DNA of 64,000 nt from an uncultured Rubritalea sp. (GTDB lineage: Bacteria > Verrucomicrobiota > Verrucomicrobiia > Verrucomicrobiales > Akkermansiaceae), in assembly GCA_937132085.1 (NCBI GenBank), contig CAKZNV010000183.1:1-64000 (forward strand), written 5' to 3'. Shown here piece after piece: positions 53,807-62,806 of the stretch (positions are counted from its first letter, which is position 1; each line of letters opens with the position of its first letter). Position numbers and translations under genes: made by a program. Under the pieces are notes generated by a model. It worked only from the letters and a program-made list of their open reading frames with translations, was not told the DNA's origin and did not search any database.

Positions 53807-53834
53807 GGTTTCAAGATTGAAGTTTTAAGTTTCA
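53792..53834. repeat. 43-bp direct repeat, copy 1 (terminator tail)
   Basis: A 43-base stretch containing the right half of the tRNA terminator is repeated exactly at 54088-54130. The 250 bases between hold the two-hairpin repeat element at 53866-53972. Confidence 0.95.
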
Positions 53835-53865
53835 AGATTAGCCTCTCCCCCCACACCATCTCCCC

Positions 53866-53972
53866 TTTGACTGAAGGTCAAACTTATACCAGCCGTGGGA
53901 AAGGAGCCAAGCGACGCATCCCACGGTCTCGCCACCCAACCCCAGCGTTCGCTGAAAGTGAACCTTATGCTG
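53866..53972. repeat. Two-hairpin repeat element, locus 3
   Basis: TTTGAC-TGAAG-GTCAAA (53866-53882) and TTATACCAG are followed by a stem CCGTGGG / CCCACGG (53893-53926), then GTTCGC-TGAAA-GTGAAC (53947-53963) with CTTATGCTG. It lies in the 427-base gap between tRNA-Ser and dnaG, which holds no real gene. Confidence 0.85.
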
Positions 53973-54087
53973 TAATTGCCATCGAATCATTTATACCCCC
54001 TCACGACATAGAGAATGTTCCTTATCCTGCACCACAATCAAGCCATGGACTTTGACCAACAGGTCGATGATACCGTCTTCGATTAAA

Positions 54088-54130
54088 AAGTTCGGCTTTT
54101 TTGGTTTCAAGATTGAAGTTTTAAGTTTCA
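54088..54130. repeat. 43-bp direct repeat, copy 2
   Basis: An exact copy of 53792-53834. It carries only the right half of the terminator, so it does not itself fold as a terminator. It may be a scar of a duplication or insertion next to the tRNA. Confidence 0.95.
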
Positions 54131-54204
54131 GCCTTAAAGATATGGCTCACTTCACCCACCGCTTCTAATCACCCACCTAGAAGCAACAGGTATTGACATC
54201 AATC

Positions 54205-56043
54205 ATGGCTATCATCCCAGAGGAAACTATCAAGGCAGTCCTAGACGCTACAGACATTGTAGACGTTATTGGAGGCTATTTCCCATTGAAGCGAGCAGGC
54301 TCTGCATTTGTCTGTAACTGCCCATTTCATAACGAGAAAACGCCGTCATTTAATGTCAATCCTGCCAGACAGTTCTTCCACTGCTTTGGTTGCGGTGAAA
54401 GTGGTGATGCTATCTCCTTTGTCCGTAAACATGAGAATGTTCCATTCATGGATGCGGTTAAAAAGCTAGCAAGGGCTGCCGGTGTTCCCATCATCGAACA
54501 AGCCCACGATCCTCAAGCGGAGAAACGTCAGCGCAACAGATCCAGACTCATCCAACTACACAACGACGCAGCCGAGTTCATGCACCAGATGCTCCGTAAG
54601 TCACCACAAGCTACTCACGCTCGTGATTATCTAAAAAACCGTGGCTTCAACTCAGAGATGGCAGAAAACTGGAAAGTCGGCTGGATGCCTGACAACGCAA
54701 CACTTTTCCTCCAATGGGCAAAAGAAAAAGGCTACAAGGGCCGCGAACTCTGCCAAGCAGGACTCGCAGGACAACGTGACGAGCACAATCCCTCCGCAGG
54801 TCTCTGGGTCAGATTTCTCAATCGCCTCATGTTCCCGATCTATAATGACTACGGCGATATCATCGCATTCAGCGGACGCCAGCTAGTAGCCGATCCTAAC
54901 AGTGGTAAATACATCAACTCTCCCCAGACCCCTCTTTTCGATAAATCACGCACCTTCTTCGGACTAAATAAAGCTAAGAAGCACATGCCAAAGGCTGGGT
55001 TCGCCCTCATCTGTGAAGGTCAGATCGACGCCATTTCCTGCTACGAGCAAGGCATCCAAAACGCCATCGCCCCTCTAGGAACCGCCTGCACCGAAGCTCA
55101 TGCCAAGCTCCTCAAACGCTACACCTCAGAAGCTGTCCTCTGCTACGATGCAGACAATGCCGGCTATAAAGCCATGGCAAAAGCCTTCGATCACCTCGCC
55201 CCCGTAGGCATTCACATCCGCTGTATCGACATGCCAAAAGGCGAAGACCCAGACTCTTATATCCAGAAACACGGCATAGAAGAATTCAAGGCTCTTGTAA
55301 ATAACGCTAAAGAATACTTCGAATACACGCTCGACTACGAAGCCAGAGAGAATGATCTCACTGACATCCGCCAAAAATCAGAAATCGCCTCCAAGCTAGC
55401 CAAACAAATCAACCTCCTCTCTAACAAAGTAGCACAAGACACCATCATCAACCAAGTCGCAGCCCGTCTAGGAATAGGCCAGCAAGACCTGCGCACTACT
55501 ATGTTTAAAGAGCATAAAAATAGTGCCCGCCTCCGCAGTAGATCCAAGCACCGTGAAGAACAGGAGGAAGATAATACTCAGCACGATCGAGTAGACCCTA
55601 CACCTCTCGACGGCTCCATCGCTATACTCTGTTCAATGGCTCTAGGCTCACTCGATGCCCAGCAATGGCTCTGCGAGCAGCTAGAATCCCTCCACGAACC
55701 GCTACAAAACACCACAGGCGGCCACCTTCTCACCACCATTTTAGCTAGAAAACCAGACGCCAGCTCGAATTCATCCGTCATGGCGTATCTAAACACTCTA
55801 GCTCCGTCCGATACCCTAGCTCTGCAACAAACCCTCTCCTACCGAATCCCAGCCGATGTCATCAAGGCCACCTCTGAAGCCTCCGCTATGGTTATAAATT
55901 CTCACTACCAACGAGAAGAAGCCGCCGTCCGTGCAGCTCTCTCTCAGCCAGGTCTCTCACCAGAGCAATTCAAGCATCTGTTAGAGCGCACCAAAGACCT
56001 ACAAGACATCCTCAAAAACCTTCGAAACCGCTACATCCGATAA
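54205..56043 (+). CDS. dnaG: DNA primase
   Basis: Makes RNA primers for replication. From ATG 54205 it has 612 residues; a TTG at 54193 is upstream but unlikely. The zinc-binding domain CNCPFHNEKTPSFNV, then FHCFGCGESGD, is at the N-terminus. RNA polymerase-like motifs include LMFPIYNDYGDIIAFSGRQL. The Toprim core is FALICEGQIDAISC and CYDADNAGYKA. A C-terminal helicase-interacting section follows. All is intact. A signal-peptide protein starts four bases after its stop. Confidence 0.96.
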   Translation: MAIIPEETIKAVLDATDIVDVIGGYFPLKRAGSAFVCNCPFHNEKTPSFNVNPARQFFHCFGCGESGDAISFVRKHENVPFMDAVKKLARAAGVPIIEQAHDPQAEKRQRNRSRLIQLHNDAAEFMHQMLRKSPQATHARDYLKNRGFNSEMAENWKVGWMPDNATLFLQWAKEKGYKGRELCQAGLAGQRDEHNPSAGLWVRFLNRLMFPIYNDYGDIIAFSGRQLVADPNSGKYINSPQTPLFDKSRTFFGLNKAKKHMPKAGFALICEGQIDAISCYEQGIQNAIAPLGTACTEAHAKLLKRYTSEAVLCYDADNAGYKAMAKAFDHLAPVGIHIRCIDMPKGEDPDSYIQKHGIEEFKALVNNAKEYFEYTLDYEARENDLTDIRQKSEIASKLAKQINLLSNKVAQDTIINQVAARLGIGQQDLRTTMFKEHKNSARLRSRSKHREEQEEDNTQHDRVDPTPLDGSIAILCSMALGSLDAQQWLCEQLESLHEPLQNTTGGHLLTTILARKPDASSNSSVMAYLNTLAPSDTLALQQTLSYRIPADVIKATSEASAMVINSHYQREEAAVRAALSQPGLSPEQFKHLLERTKDLQDILKNLRNRYIR

Positions 56044-56047
56044 GCTC

Positions 56048-57010
56048 ATGAAAGCTCTCCTCGTCTATTTTCTCATCACATTCCATCTCTCTGCCCAAGC
56101 TCCAGCTGAGCAGAAACCAGAAGACCAATGGATTTCATTCTACAAGAACGTCATCGCATTAGACACAGCTAACACTCAATTGGCTAAAGAGAAAAACGAC
56201 ATGTTAGAGCTAGAGTTTTCTGTCTTAGCTAAAAAAGTAGATACCAGCCTAAACGACCTAGTAAAATCTAAACAACTCGTTGCCGAAGACATCACCTTTA
56301 CGCCTAGCAAGTTGAGTAAAGACCAACACGACTTGATGCGCTACATGAACATCGGCCTCATCCAGCGCTATGGACAACAAGCTAGTTTCGAAATGTTAGA
56401 CGTAGGGCTTCATATGAGAGCTATAACGAAAGTCATGCCAGATACACCCGTCTTCAAAACCAGATTACCTAAAAAATTTAATCTAGCACTCAAACATATC
56501 CTCACTGGTGATAACCTCACCAAAGTCGACTTCCCAAAACCACAAACTCTCGATCAAGTCACCACCCCCGCACAGGCATGGATTAGATTCTATAAGGAAC
56601 TAACGACAGCGAATGAGCAATATAACATCCTCAACACCACCAAGAACGCAAACCCACTAGACATCACCACCGCCCTCTACGGACTAGAAGTAACACTTGA
56701 GAAGCTCACTACACTTGGAGTTCTTAAAAAGAAAACTTATCCATTCACACACGGACAACTTAGTGATATTCAAGCTAATGAATATCGTAGTCTTGTAGAA
56801 TCACTAGACACACATCGCTATGGCTCCTCTGCAATGCAAGAAATGGCAGGCACAGGTATTACCCATTTAACAAAAGCCAAACTCGCTCCAGCGATAAAAG
56901 CAAAGGCAATCACCTTCTCTACCCTAAAAAACAAAACACTCACCATCTACCTACCTCAGCCACAATTCGAACAAGCTACTAAGCTTCTCGATTCGTTTAA
57001 GGTTCAATAA
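56048..57010 (+). CDS. Exported hypothetical protein, paralogue 1
   Basis: A 320-residue exported protein (leader MKALLVYFLITFHLSAQA) of unknown function. It contains two similar halves (TFTPSKLSKDQHDLMRYMNI and PFTHGQLSDIQANEYRSLVE), so it looks like an internal duplication. It ends YLPQPQFEQATKLLDSFKVQ. The next gene ends almost identically, at DNA as well as protein level. It begins four bases after dnaG. Confidence 0.7.
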   Translation: MKALLVYFLITFHLSAQAPAEQKPEDQWISFYKNVIALDTANTQLAKEKNDMLELEFSVLAKKVDTSLNDLVKSKQLVAEDITFTPSKLSKDQHDLMRYMNIGLIQRYGQQASFEMLDVGLHMRAITKVMPDTPVFKTRLPKKFNLALKHILTGDNLTKVDFPKPQTLDQVTTPAQAWIRFYKELTTANEQYNILNTTKNANPLDITTALYGLEVTLEKLTTLGVLKKKTYPFTHGQLSDIQANEYRSLVESLDTHRYGSSAMQEMAGTGITHLTKAKLAPAIKAKAITFSTLKNKTLTIYLPQPQFEQATKLLDSFKVQ

Positions 57011-57025
57011 AAATTCCAAATCATT

Positions 57026-57946
57026 ATGAAAATCATCATTCTATTCCTAATCTCTCTTATCAGTCTCAGCGCTCAAGCCCCCAAAGCTAAACAAGCTGAT
57101 AATGACAATCACCAACTCTGGACCAAACTCTCGGCAACAGCATTCTCTAATAAAGAATTTTTTGCTAACACTAAAAAGACTGATCCCCAACTAGTTAAAT
57201 CACTCGAAGATTCATTTAGTCAACTTATCAATGAGAAGTCACTTATTAAATCATCTCATACATTTAAAATGAAAAAGCTTGGAGTTCTTAGACAACAAGC
57301 ATTTCATGCTGTGATCAATAACCTCGAGCAAAAATACGGCCATACTCTAAGCTTAGAAATGATCGGCCTAGGCACTAACTTCATTAGTCAACATGGATTT
57401 AAAGTCCCAGAAACTGTGACGCTCACTCATCACTTACCCACTGCTGAACATAAGCAAGTTGCTAATATCTTAGATGAAACTAAAGAACTGATTGCTGTTG
57501 TTCCATTGAAGTTTGAAATAAATGATGAAACTCCAAACAACTTACTCTGGATAAGACTAGTAAGTAAGACTAACGACCTCAGGGACTGTGTTTCAATTAT
57601 TGAAAGAGGTGACGCTGATCCTGTAATTGCCACCCCACTTGTAAAGGACATAGAAAACACCATGAAAATAATGGTCAAAAAACAGCTTCTAGAAGCAAAG
57701 ACCTACCAGTTCAGCATTAATAAACTTAGCCCAGATCAACTAACCAAACTTAAAAAAATCACTCTACCTCTAGTCCCAAATTACGGCTTATCTACTCATG
57801 AAATGACCGCTACAGGAATGATTATGCTATTTTATAAATATGTGCCGCAGCCTGGCTACAATCCAGATCAATTCACCGTCTACCTTCCTCAGCCACAATT
57901 CGAACAAGCTACTAAGCTTCTCGATTCCGTTAAGGTTCAGAAATAA
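57026..57946 (+). CDS. Exported hypothetical protein, paralogue 2
   Basis: A 306-residue exported protein (leader MKIIILFLISLISLSAQA) related to the preceding gene. It has two halves with the same pattern (TFKMKKLGVLRQQAFHAVIN and QFSINKLSPDQLTKLKKITL) and the C-terminus YLPQPQFEQATKLLDSVKVQ. Identity with its neighbour is low over most of its length but nearly complete over the last 20 codons. Function unknown. Confidence 0.7.
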   Translation: MKIIILFLISLISLSAQAPKAKQADNDNHQLWTKLSATAFSNKEFFANTKKTDPQLVKSLEDSFSQLINEKSLIKSSHTFKMKKLGVLRQQAFHAVINNLEQKYGHTLSLEMIGLGTNFISQHGFKVPETVTLTHHLPTAEHKQVANILDETKELIAVVPLKFEINDETPNNLLWIRLVSKTNDLRDCVSIIERGDADPVIATPLVKDIENTMKIMVKKQLLEAKTYQFSINKLSPDQLTKLKKITLPLVPNYGLSTHEMTATGMIMLFYKYVPQPGYNPDQFTVYLPQPQFEQATKLLDSVKVQK

Positions 57947-57970
57947 TTTCATCATCCACTTCATAAAACT

Positions 57971-58987
57971 GTGCAATCAAAAGCTCTTACATTCCACTTC
58001 ACCACTCTAGATACTCCTCTACCTAGCGGTGACGCTCTGCTCATCAATGCAGCTCCAGGCCCCTACTTAAAGCATCTCGCTGATCATAATCTCCAAGTCA
58101 TCACCGCTCTCGCAAACACTGCGGACAAATGGGCAGCGAAAAAGATCGAGACGGCTGTCGAGACTGATGAGAAGTTCGACCTCATCATCCACTTCGCCAC
58201 TAAGTTCGCCACCGAGAACATCGCCACCATTGGCCGATACGCTCAGCAGCTAAATCCTGGCGGAACATTCATCACCGTCATCCCTAACAAAACGGGTGCT
58301 TCTAGACTCAGCAAAGACTTCTCAAAGCTATTCTCCGAGAAAGAAAGTTCCTCCAAGGCAAAGTGCAGAATTTTCCAGACCTCGCTCACTACAGCGACTA
58401 TCGATGACAAACTCGCCAGAAAGTGGGCGTCACTCAATAAGCCAAAACTCATCAAAGACACTGAACTCTGCACAGTTCCTGGCGTATTCTCCGCGGAGAA
58501 GATCGACACTGGATCAGAACTGATGTCTGAAATCCTCAAGCAAGAGTCTTGGTATGGCTCAGTCGCAGACCTAGGTTCTGCCTACGGATACTTGTCCCAC
58601 GTCATCCTTAGCACACCACGACCGAAGATGAAAAACCTCTGCCTCTACGAGCTAGATCAACGTGCGCTAGACTGTGCAAAACAGAACCTCTCAGCCTTCG
58701 ACACCAAAATCGAATACCACTGGACCGACGTCACACAGAAAGTCCCACACGAGCGCAAGTTCGACTGTGTCATCATGAATCCTCCCTTCCATGCTGCTCA
58801 AGATTCATCATTTGCACTGGGTAAAAAATTCATCGAACAAGCGGCGAACATCCTCAAGCCAGGTGGAACACTCTTTCTCGTAGCGAACATCCACCTTCCA
58901 TACGAAGAAGATATTCAGACACTATTCCGCTCTCACAGGCTCCTCAAAGAAGACAAAGGATATAAGATATTCCTCGCTAGAAAATAG
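57971..58987 (+). CDS. rsmC: 16S rRNA (guanine1207-N2) methyltransferase-like
   Basis: A 338-residue SAM methyltransferase. The second half has VADLGSAYGYLSHVIL (motif I) and the catalytic NPPFH motif in CVIMNPPFHAAQDS, as in RsmC/RlmG. The first half is a degenerate MTase domain, as in RsmC, and the length matches E. coli RsmC (343). GTG start at 57971. The RlmG alternative cannot be excluded. Confidence 0.82.
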   Translation: MQSKALTFHFTTLDTPLPSGDALLINAAPGPYLKHLADHNLQVITALANTADKWAAKKIETAVETDEKFDLIIHFATKFATENIATIGRYAQQLNPGGTFITVIPNKTGASRLSKDFSKLFSEKESSSKAKCRIFQTSLTTATIDDKLARKWASLNKPKLIKDTELCTVPGVFSAEKIDTGSELMSEILKQESWYGSVADLGSAYGYLSHVILSTPRPKMKNLCLYELDQRALDCAKQNLSAFDTKIEYHWTDVTQKVPHERKFDCVIMNPPFHAAQDSSFALGKKFIEQAANILKPGGTLFLVANIHLPYEEDIQTLFRSHRLLKEDKGYKIFLARK

Positions 58988-59039
58988 GAAAACGATGCCT
59001 CTTTTACTGATACAGTATATCAAAAGTAGCTCTATAGAA

Positions 59040-60869
59040 CTACTTTTGCGAGGCTACAAATCTCAAACCCCTAAGATCTTTGCTACCAACAGGGTCTAAG
59101 TAAGTAACCAAAATGAACCTACCTAAATTGTAACTACACGAGATTTGATCTGCTCCTACTCTTCTCATTGTGTCAGGCTCTCCTAGTAAAGCTTTTAAAT
59201 CCTTATGAGTCATCCCCCATTTCATTCCATAAGGTAACTCTCGATTATAAGGTTTGTAACCGAATACCTCAGAAAGGTAATCTACAACAATGACAACATC
59301 GTCTTTGTTCACCTTGAAACTAAAGCCCATTGGCTTTGCCTCATAAAATTTTGGTCCAGTCAGAACAGCTTGATCAGCTCTAACTAACACCTGTTTTGAG
59401 ACGAGATATTTGAGCGCATCCTGCCTTTTCATACCTACTATTCTAGCCAACGGACATTCTCGCACCTTAGTCGAATTAACTCTAGTAATATTAATATTGG
59501 GTGCTGCACTTAGTGACTTTGCTTCTTTGATTAATTTCTCTCCGAAAGCTGGGTTGGACTTAATACCTGGAGCTCCAGATTTTAATTTCTCTCCGAATAC
59601 TTGCAGTGCTATTAAATGCTTGTCCTTAGCCGCCTTTTTCAGCCAAGAATTGGCCTTCTTAGTGTTTTGCTTCACCCCTAGCCCTAGATCAAATGCTTTG
59701 TATACAAGGAATTTTGCCTGAACATCAGTCTTAGACAATGCTCCCAGTTTCGGTAAAATTCCTTTAGCCAACTCTTGAGCCTTCGCCTCATCTTTATCAT
59801 AACCAAAAATCCCTGAGTGTAGCCCTATTGCCCTCCACATTTCAGCCCTCACATCACCTAGTTTTTCAGCCTTCTCTAGGTTACCTCTGATTTTATATAG
59901 AAACTGAGTATACTCTCTGCCATCTGCAATGAGATACAAAGTTCTCTCCATTAGTTCTTCTGCTGTCACACTCTTTGAGGGATAGATCACTAACCTCATT
60001 CCTGAGTCTGCGCCCCTTTTACTCGTTATATACTTGGTGCATCTAGCTGCCACCCTACAATCTACCGCATTACTATTGCTGCTTCCTCCTTTGCGGACAA
60101 AATTCGTTCGAAGTGACAGATTTAAGTAGTTTGATCCAAACACTCTATCAGTAAAATATCGCTCTTCTTTCGCTTTTACTTTTTCTTCTTCTGTCAGTCC
60201 CGCTAAATCTTCCGATTTCTCATGCACTCTACACCATTCAAATACATTCCCATGCATATGCTGTATGCCCCAGTTATTAGCAACTTTTCTATTGGCTCCA
60301 TAGACTTTAAACTCTCCAGTTCCGAAAATAGCTGTCTTTTGCGTTAACTTTTCCCCAAAAGCAAACGCTGTGTTTGTCCCAGCTCTACAAGCATATTCCC
60401 ACTGAGCCTCTGTTGGCATACTAACAGTCCCACCTTCTAGCTTCCCTAAATAATTGATGGCATTAATATAATGACAAGCCGTTCTACTATTTACGTAAAC
60501 AACAGGTAGTTCACCATGTTTCTCTGGTAGTTTATCTTCGAACACATATCTATATATCTCATGGTAGCCCTTGGATGCATGATATCTTGATCCAATACTA
60601 AACTCTAGTTCTGCTATCCAGAAACCTTCTTTAAAGTGAACTTTACGCTCTTTTTCATCAGCCTTTCTGCCTTTTTCACTAGCAGGACTGCCTACCGTAA
60701 ATCCATCTGGTCCTGTAGGTGGACACCATCTAAATGGCACCTCAACTCCTCCAAGCAAAGTAAACATTCTACGCTCACCTGCTTTTTTACCTATGATAGG
60801 CTCAGCCGCTTCTAGGCTAACACCTAACTGGACAAGCATTAATACTAACAACACTACGACTTTAATCAT
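59040..60869 (-). CDS. SUMF1/FGE-fold protein with Sel1 repeats
   Basis: A 609-residue exported protein (from MIKVVVLLVLMLVQLGVSLE; signal peptide ends in AA). Residues about 30-300 show the formylglycine-generating enzyme/SUMF fold (MPTEAQWEYACRAG, HMHGNVFEWC, VRKGGSSNSNAVDCRVAARC). The Cys pair of true FGE is incomplete: the upstream Cys is replaced. It is therefore probably not an active sulfatase-maturing enzyme. Sel1-type repeats follow (about 390-450: AFDLGLGVKQNTKKANSWLKKAA). The C-terminal 120 residues are not recognised. Likely an envelope scaffold. Confidence 0.75.
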   Translation of the reverse strand: MIKVVVLLVLMLVQLGVSLEAAEPIIGKKAGERRMFTLLGGVEVPFRWCPPTGPDGFTVGSPASEKGRKADEKERKVHFKEGFWIAELEFSIGSRYHASKGYHEIYRYVFEDKLPEKHGELPVVYVNSRTACHYINAINYLGKLEGGTVSMPTEAQWEYACRAGTNTAFAFGEKLTQKTAIFGTGEFKVYGANRKVANNWGIQHMHGNVFEWCRVHEKSEDLAGLTEEEKVKAKEERYFTDRVFGSNYLNLSLRTNFVRKGGSSNSNAVDCRVAARCTKYITSKRGADSGMRLVIYPSKSVTAEELMERTLYLIADGREYTQFLYKIRGNLEKAEKLGDVRAEMWRAIGLHSGIFGYDKDEAKAQELAKGILPKLGALSKTDVQAKFLVYKAFDLGLGVKQNTKKANSWLKKAAKDKHLIALQVFGEKLKSGAPGIKSNPAFGEKLIKEAKSLSAAPNINITRVNSTKVRECPLARIVGMKRQDALKYLVSKQVLVRADQAVLTGPKFYEAKPMGFSFKVNKDDVVIVVDYLSEVFGYKPYNRELPYGMKWGMTHKDLKALLGEPDTMRRVGADQISCSYNLGRFILVTYLDPVGSKDLRGLRFVASQK

Positions 60870-60977
60870 GCCTACATATAGATACATGATTTCCCTTTAT
60901 CAAGAGCAAAACTCTTATCTATTCCCTGAAAAATCACGTGCCTTTCTCCTCTTTTCATGCTTTAAAAGCCCATCACA

Positions 60978-61799
60978 ATGGAACAAAACATAAGAACAGA
61001 TCGCTTTGGCGGTGTAGGCAGACTCTACGGAGAAGAAGCTCTAGACCGATTCACCAATGCGCACGTTGCTGTCATCGGCATCGGAGGAGTCGGCTCATGG
61101 GCTGTTGAGTCTCTCGCTAGATCAGGCATCGGCCACATCACTAAAATAGATCTAGATGACGTCTGTGTCACCAATACTAATCGCCAAATCCATGCTCTCA
61201 ACGGAAACTTCGGCAAACAAAAGACCCAAGCTATGGCTGAACGTGTTGCCGCGATCAATCCAAACTGCAAGGTCACAAAGATCGACACCTTCTATCGCGA
61301 ACGCAATGCCGATGAACTATTGTCCCATGGCTTCGACTTCGTTATCGACTCTATAGATCAAGTCTTCGAAAAAGCTCATCTCATCGCCAGCTGCAAAAAG
61401 CTCGGCATACCCGTCATCAGCTGCGGTGGCACAGGTGGTAAAACAGATCCTACCCAGATAAAAATAGCCGACTTCATCGACGTCACCAACGACCCAATGA
61501 TAAACAAAGTCCGCACAGCTCTACGCTCCAAACACGGATTCCCTAACGGCACTGACAACCGCAAGAATATGGAACCTTTCGGAGTTGAGGTCATCTACTC
61601 CACCCAAAATGCAGTCTATCCACAATGTGACGGCTCAGTCTCTCCAACCATAGACACCACAGGATCCGAGCAACCCAAAGGCAACATGCGACTCAACTGT
61701 GCTTCTGGCTTCGGCAGCATCACTCACATGACCGCCACCGTAGGACTCTTCGCAGCAGCCAGAGCACTGGACTCCATCGCCCAGAAATCACTATCATGA
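60978..61799 (+). CDS. tcdA: tRNA threonylcarbamoyladenosine dehydratase
   Basis: A 273-residue ThiF/MoeB-fold enzyme that cyclises t6A to ct6A at position 37 of tRNAs. It has the ATP-binding GIGGVGSWAVESLARSGIG, DDVCVTNTNRQIHAL, the catalytic-region VISCGGTGGKTDPTQI, and the tail ASGFGSITHMTATVGLFAA. The TcdA/CsdL assignment rests on these. The stop overlaps the next start by four bases (ATGA), so it is coupled to a J-domain gene. Confidence 0.92.
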   Translation: MEQNIRTDRFGGVGRLYGEEALDRFTNAHVAVIGIGGVGSWAVESLARSGIGHITKIDLDDVCVTNTNRQIHALNGNFGKQKTQAMAERVAAINPNCKVTKIDTFYRERNADELLSHGFDFVIDSIDQVFEKAHLIASCKKLGIPVISCGGTGGKTDPTQIKIADFIDVTNDPMINKVRTALRSKHGFPNGTDNRKNMEPFGVEVIYSTQNAVYPQCDGSVSPTIDTTGSEQPKGNMRLNCASGFGSITHMTATVGLFAAARALDSIAQKSLS

Positions 61800-62320
61800 T
61801 CAACTACTTCCACCTTCTGTCTCAGCCAGAGAACGCACACCTAGACTTAGATGCGTTAACCGAGAGCTATACCGCCCTAGCCTCAGAGCACCATCCCGAC
61901 AAAGGAGGCGATGAGCTAAAGTTCAACGAAATTAACACTGCCTACCAGACTCTCAAGTCACCATCGCAGCGCCTCAAGCACCTCATGGAGCTAGCTGAAA
62001 TCAACTACGATAAACGTGGAACTGTCAGTAATCACCTCATGAATACCTTCATGAGCACAGGCGAGACGCTCCAGAAAGCCGACACCTTCATCAAGAAAAA
62101 GCAAGCAGCCACCTCAGCTCTCGCTAAAGCTCTGTTAGAACCTCAGACTATCGACATCCAAGAATCCATCAGTCAACAGATCGACAACATCGAACAGCAA
62201 CAACAGCAAACCTTAGCTAATACCACCTCTCCCGATCACTACGAAATCAGCTCCAGAGACCTCGCCTTTCTAGAGAAATGGCAAGCCCAGCTCAAACAAC
62301 GCTACGCTAGCTTGTTTTAG
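61796..62320 (+). CDS. hscB: J-domain co-chaperone (HscB-like)
   Basis: A 174-residue protein with an N-terminal J domain (YFHLLSQPENAHLDLDALTE, HHPDKGGDELKFNEINTAYQ with HPD) and a C-terminal helical domain (ALAKALLEPQTIDIQESISQ) like HscB, which delivers the Fe-S scaffold IscU to HscA. It is coupled to tcdA. No other isc gene is close. A general DnaJ-like role is the alternative. Confidence 0.75.
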   Translation: MINYFHLLSQPENAHLDLDALTESYTALASEHHPDKGGDELKFNEINTAYQTLKSPSQRLKHLMELAEINYDKRGTVSNHLMNTFMSTGETLQKADTFIKKKQAATSALAKALLEPQTIDIQESISQQIDNIEQQQQQTLANTTSPDHYEISSRDLAFLEKWQAQLKQRYASLF

Positions 62321-62381
62321 AGCAGTAGTTTTTGTAGTAGCTAGTAGAGAGTAGTTAGCGTAGAAACAAAAAAACAATCTT

Positions 62382-62705
62382 ATGAGCAATCAATCAGCCA
62401 TCACTAAGAGCCAGCTCTGCTGGGTAATCATCCGCACCATGGGAGTCATCGCCCTATTCATGACTCTCTCACGTGTTTATAATTTCTTGATCCTACTCAC
62501 CGTCGATAGACGAGCTAGTATTCCTAACGACGCTCTTTTCTACCTAATCGTGGAAGCTTTAGTGTTCCTAGCTGTCACCTTCTATCTCACCCAAGAAGGC
62601 ACCAAACTCCATGAGATATTATCCAATGGAGCTCCAGTCCAGAAACACGAAAACAAACCACTCTATAAACGTAATCCTAACTCAGATGAGGACGATCTGT
62701 ATTAA
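62382..62705 (+). CDS. Small membrane protein
   Basis: A 107-residue protein with two membrane helices (VIALFMTLSRVYNFLILL and FYLIVEALVFLAVTFYL) and a hydrophilic Asn/Lys/Asp-rich tail ending DEDDLY. Family not recognised. Confidence 0.65.
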   Translation: MSNQSAITKSQLCWVIIRTMGVIALFMTLSRVYNFLILLTVDRRASIPNDALFYLIVEALVFLAVTFYLTQEGTKLHEILSNGAPVQKHENKPLYKRNPNSDEDDLY

Positions 62706-62806
62706 ATTCATCACAATAACGTAAAGAGCACGTAAACCAGTAAAAACAGCATTGCAATTTTCTAGAAATCATAGAAAACTCCGCTCAGAAATTAATTTAT
62801 TCACCT

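Noticed and set aside
53568-53859. Minus-strand ORFs across the tRNA
   Set aside because: They are antisense to a well-formed tRNA-Ser and its terminator.
47403-53972. Repeats as a CRISPR array
   Set aside because: Units are not regularly spaced, stems vary, no unique spacers of fixed length, and no cas gene is seen.
53867-54055. Small ORF in the gap after tRNA-Ser
   Set aside because: It lies over the two-hairpin repeat and reads through hairpin arms; no coding signal or homology.
59040-60869. Active sulfatase-maturing FGE for the 35-kb sulfatase
   Set aside because: The conserved Cys pair is incomplete in the SUMF domain.
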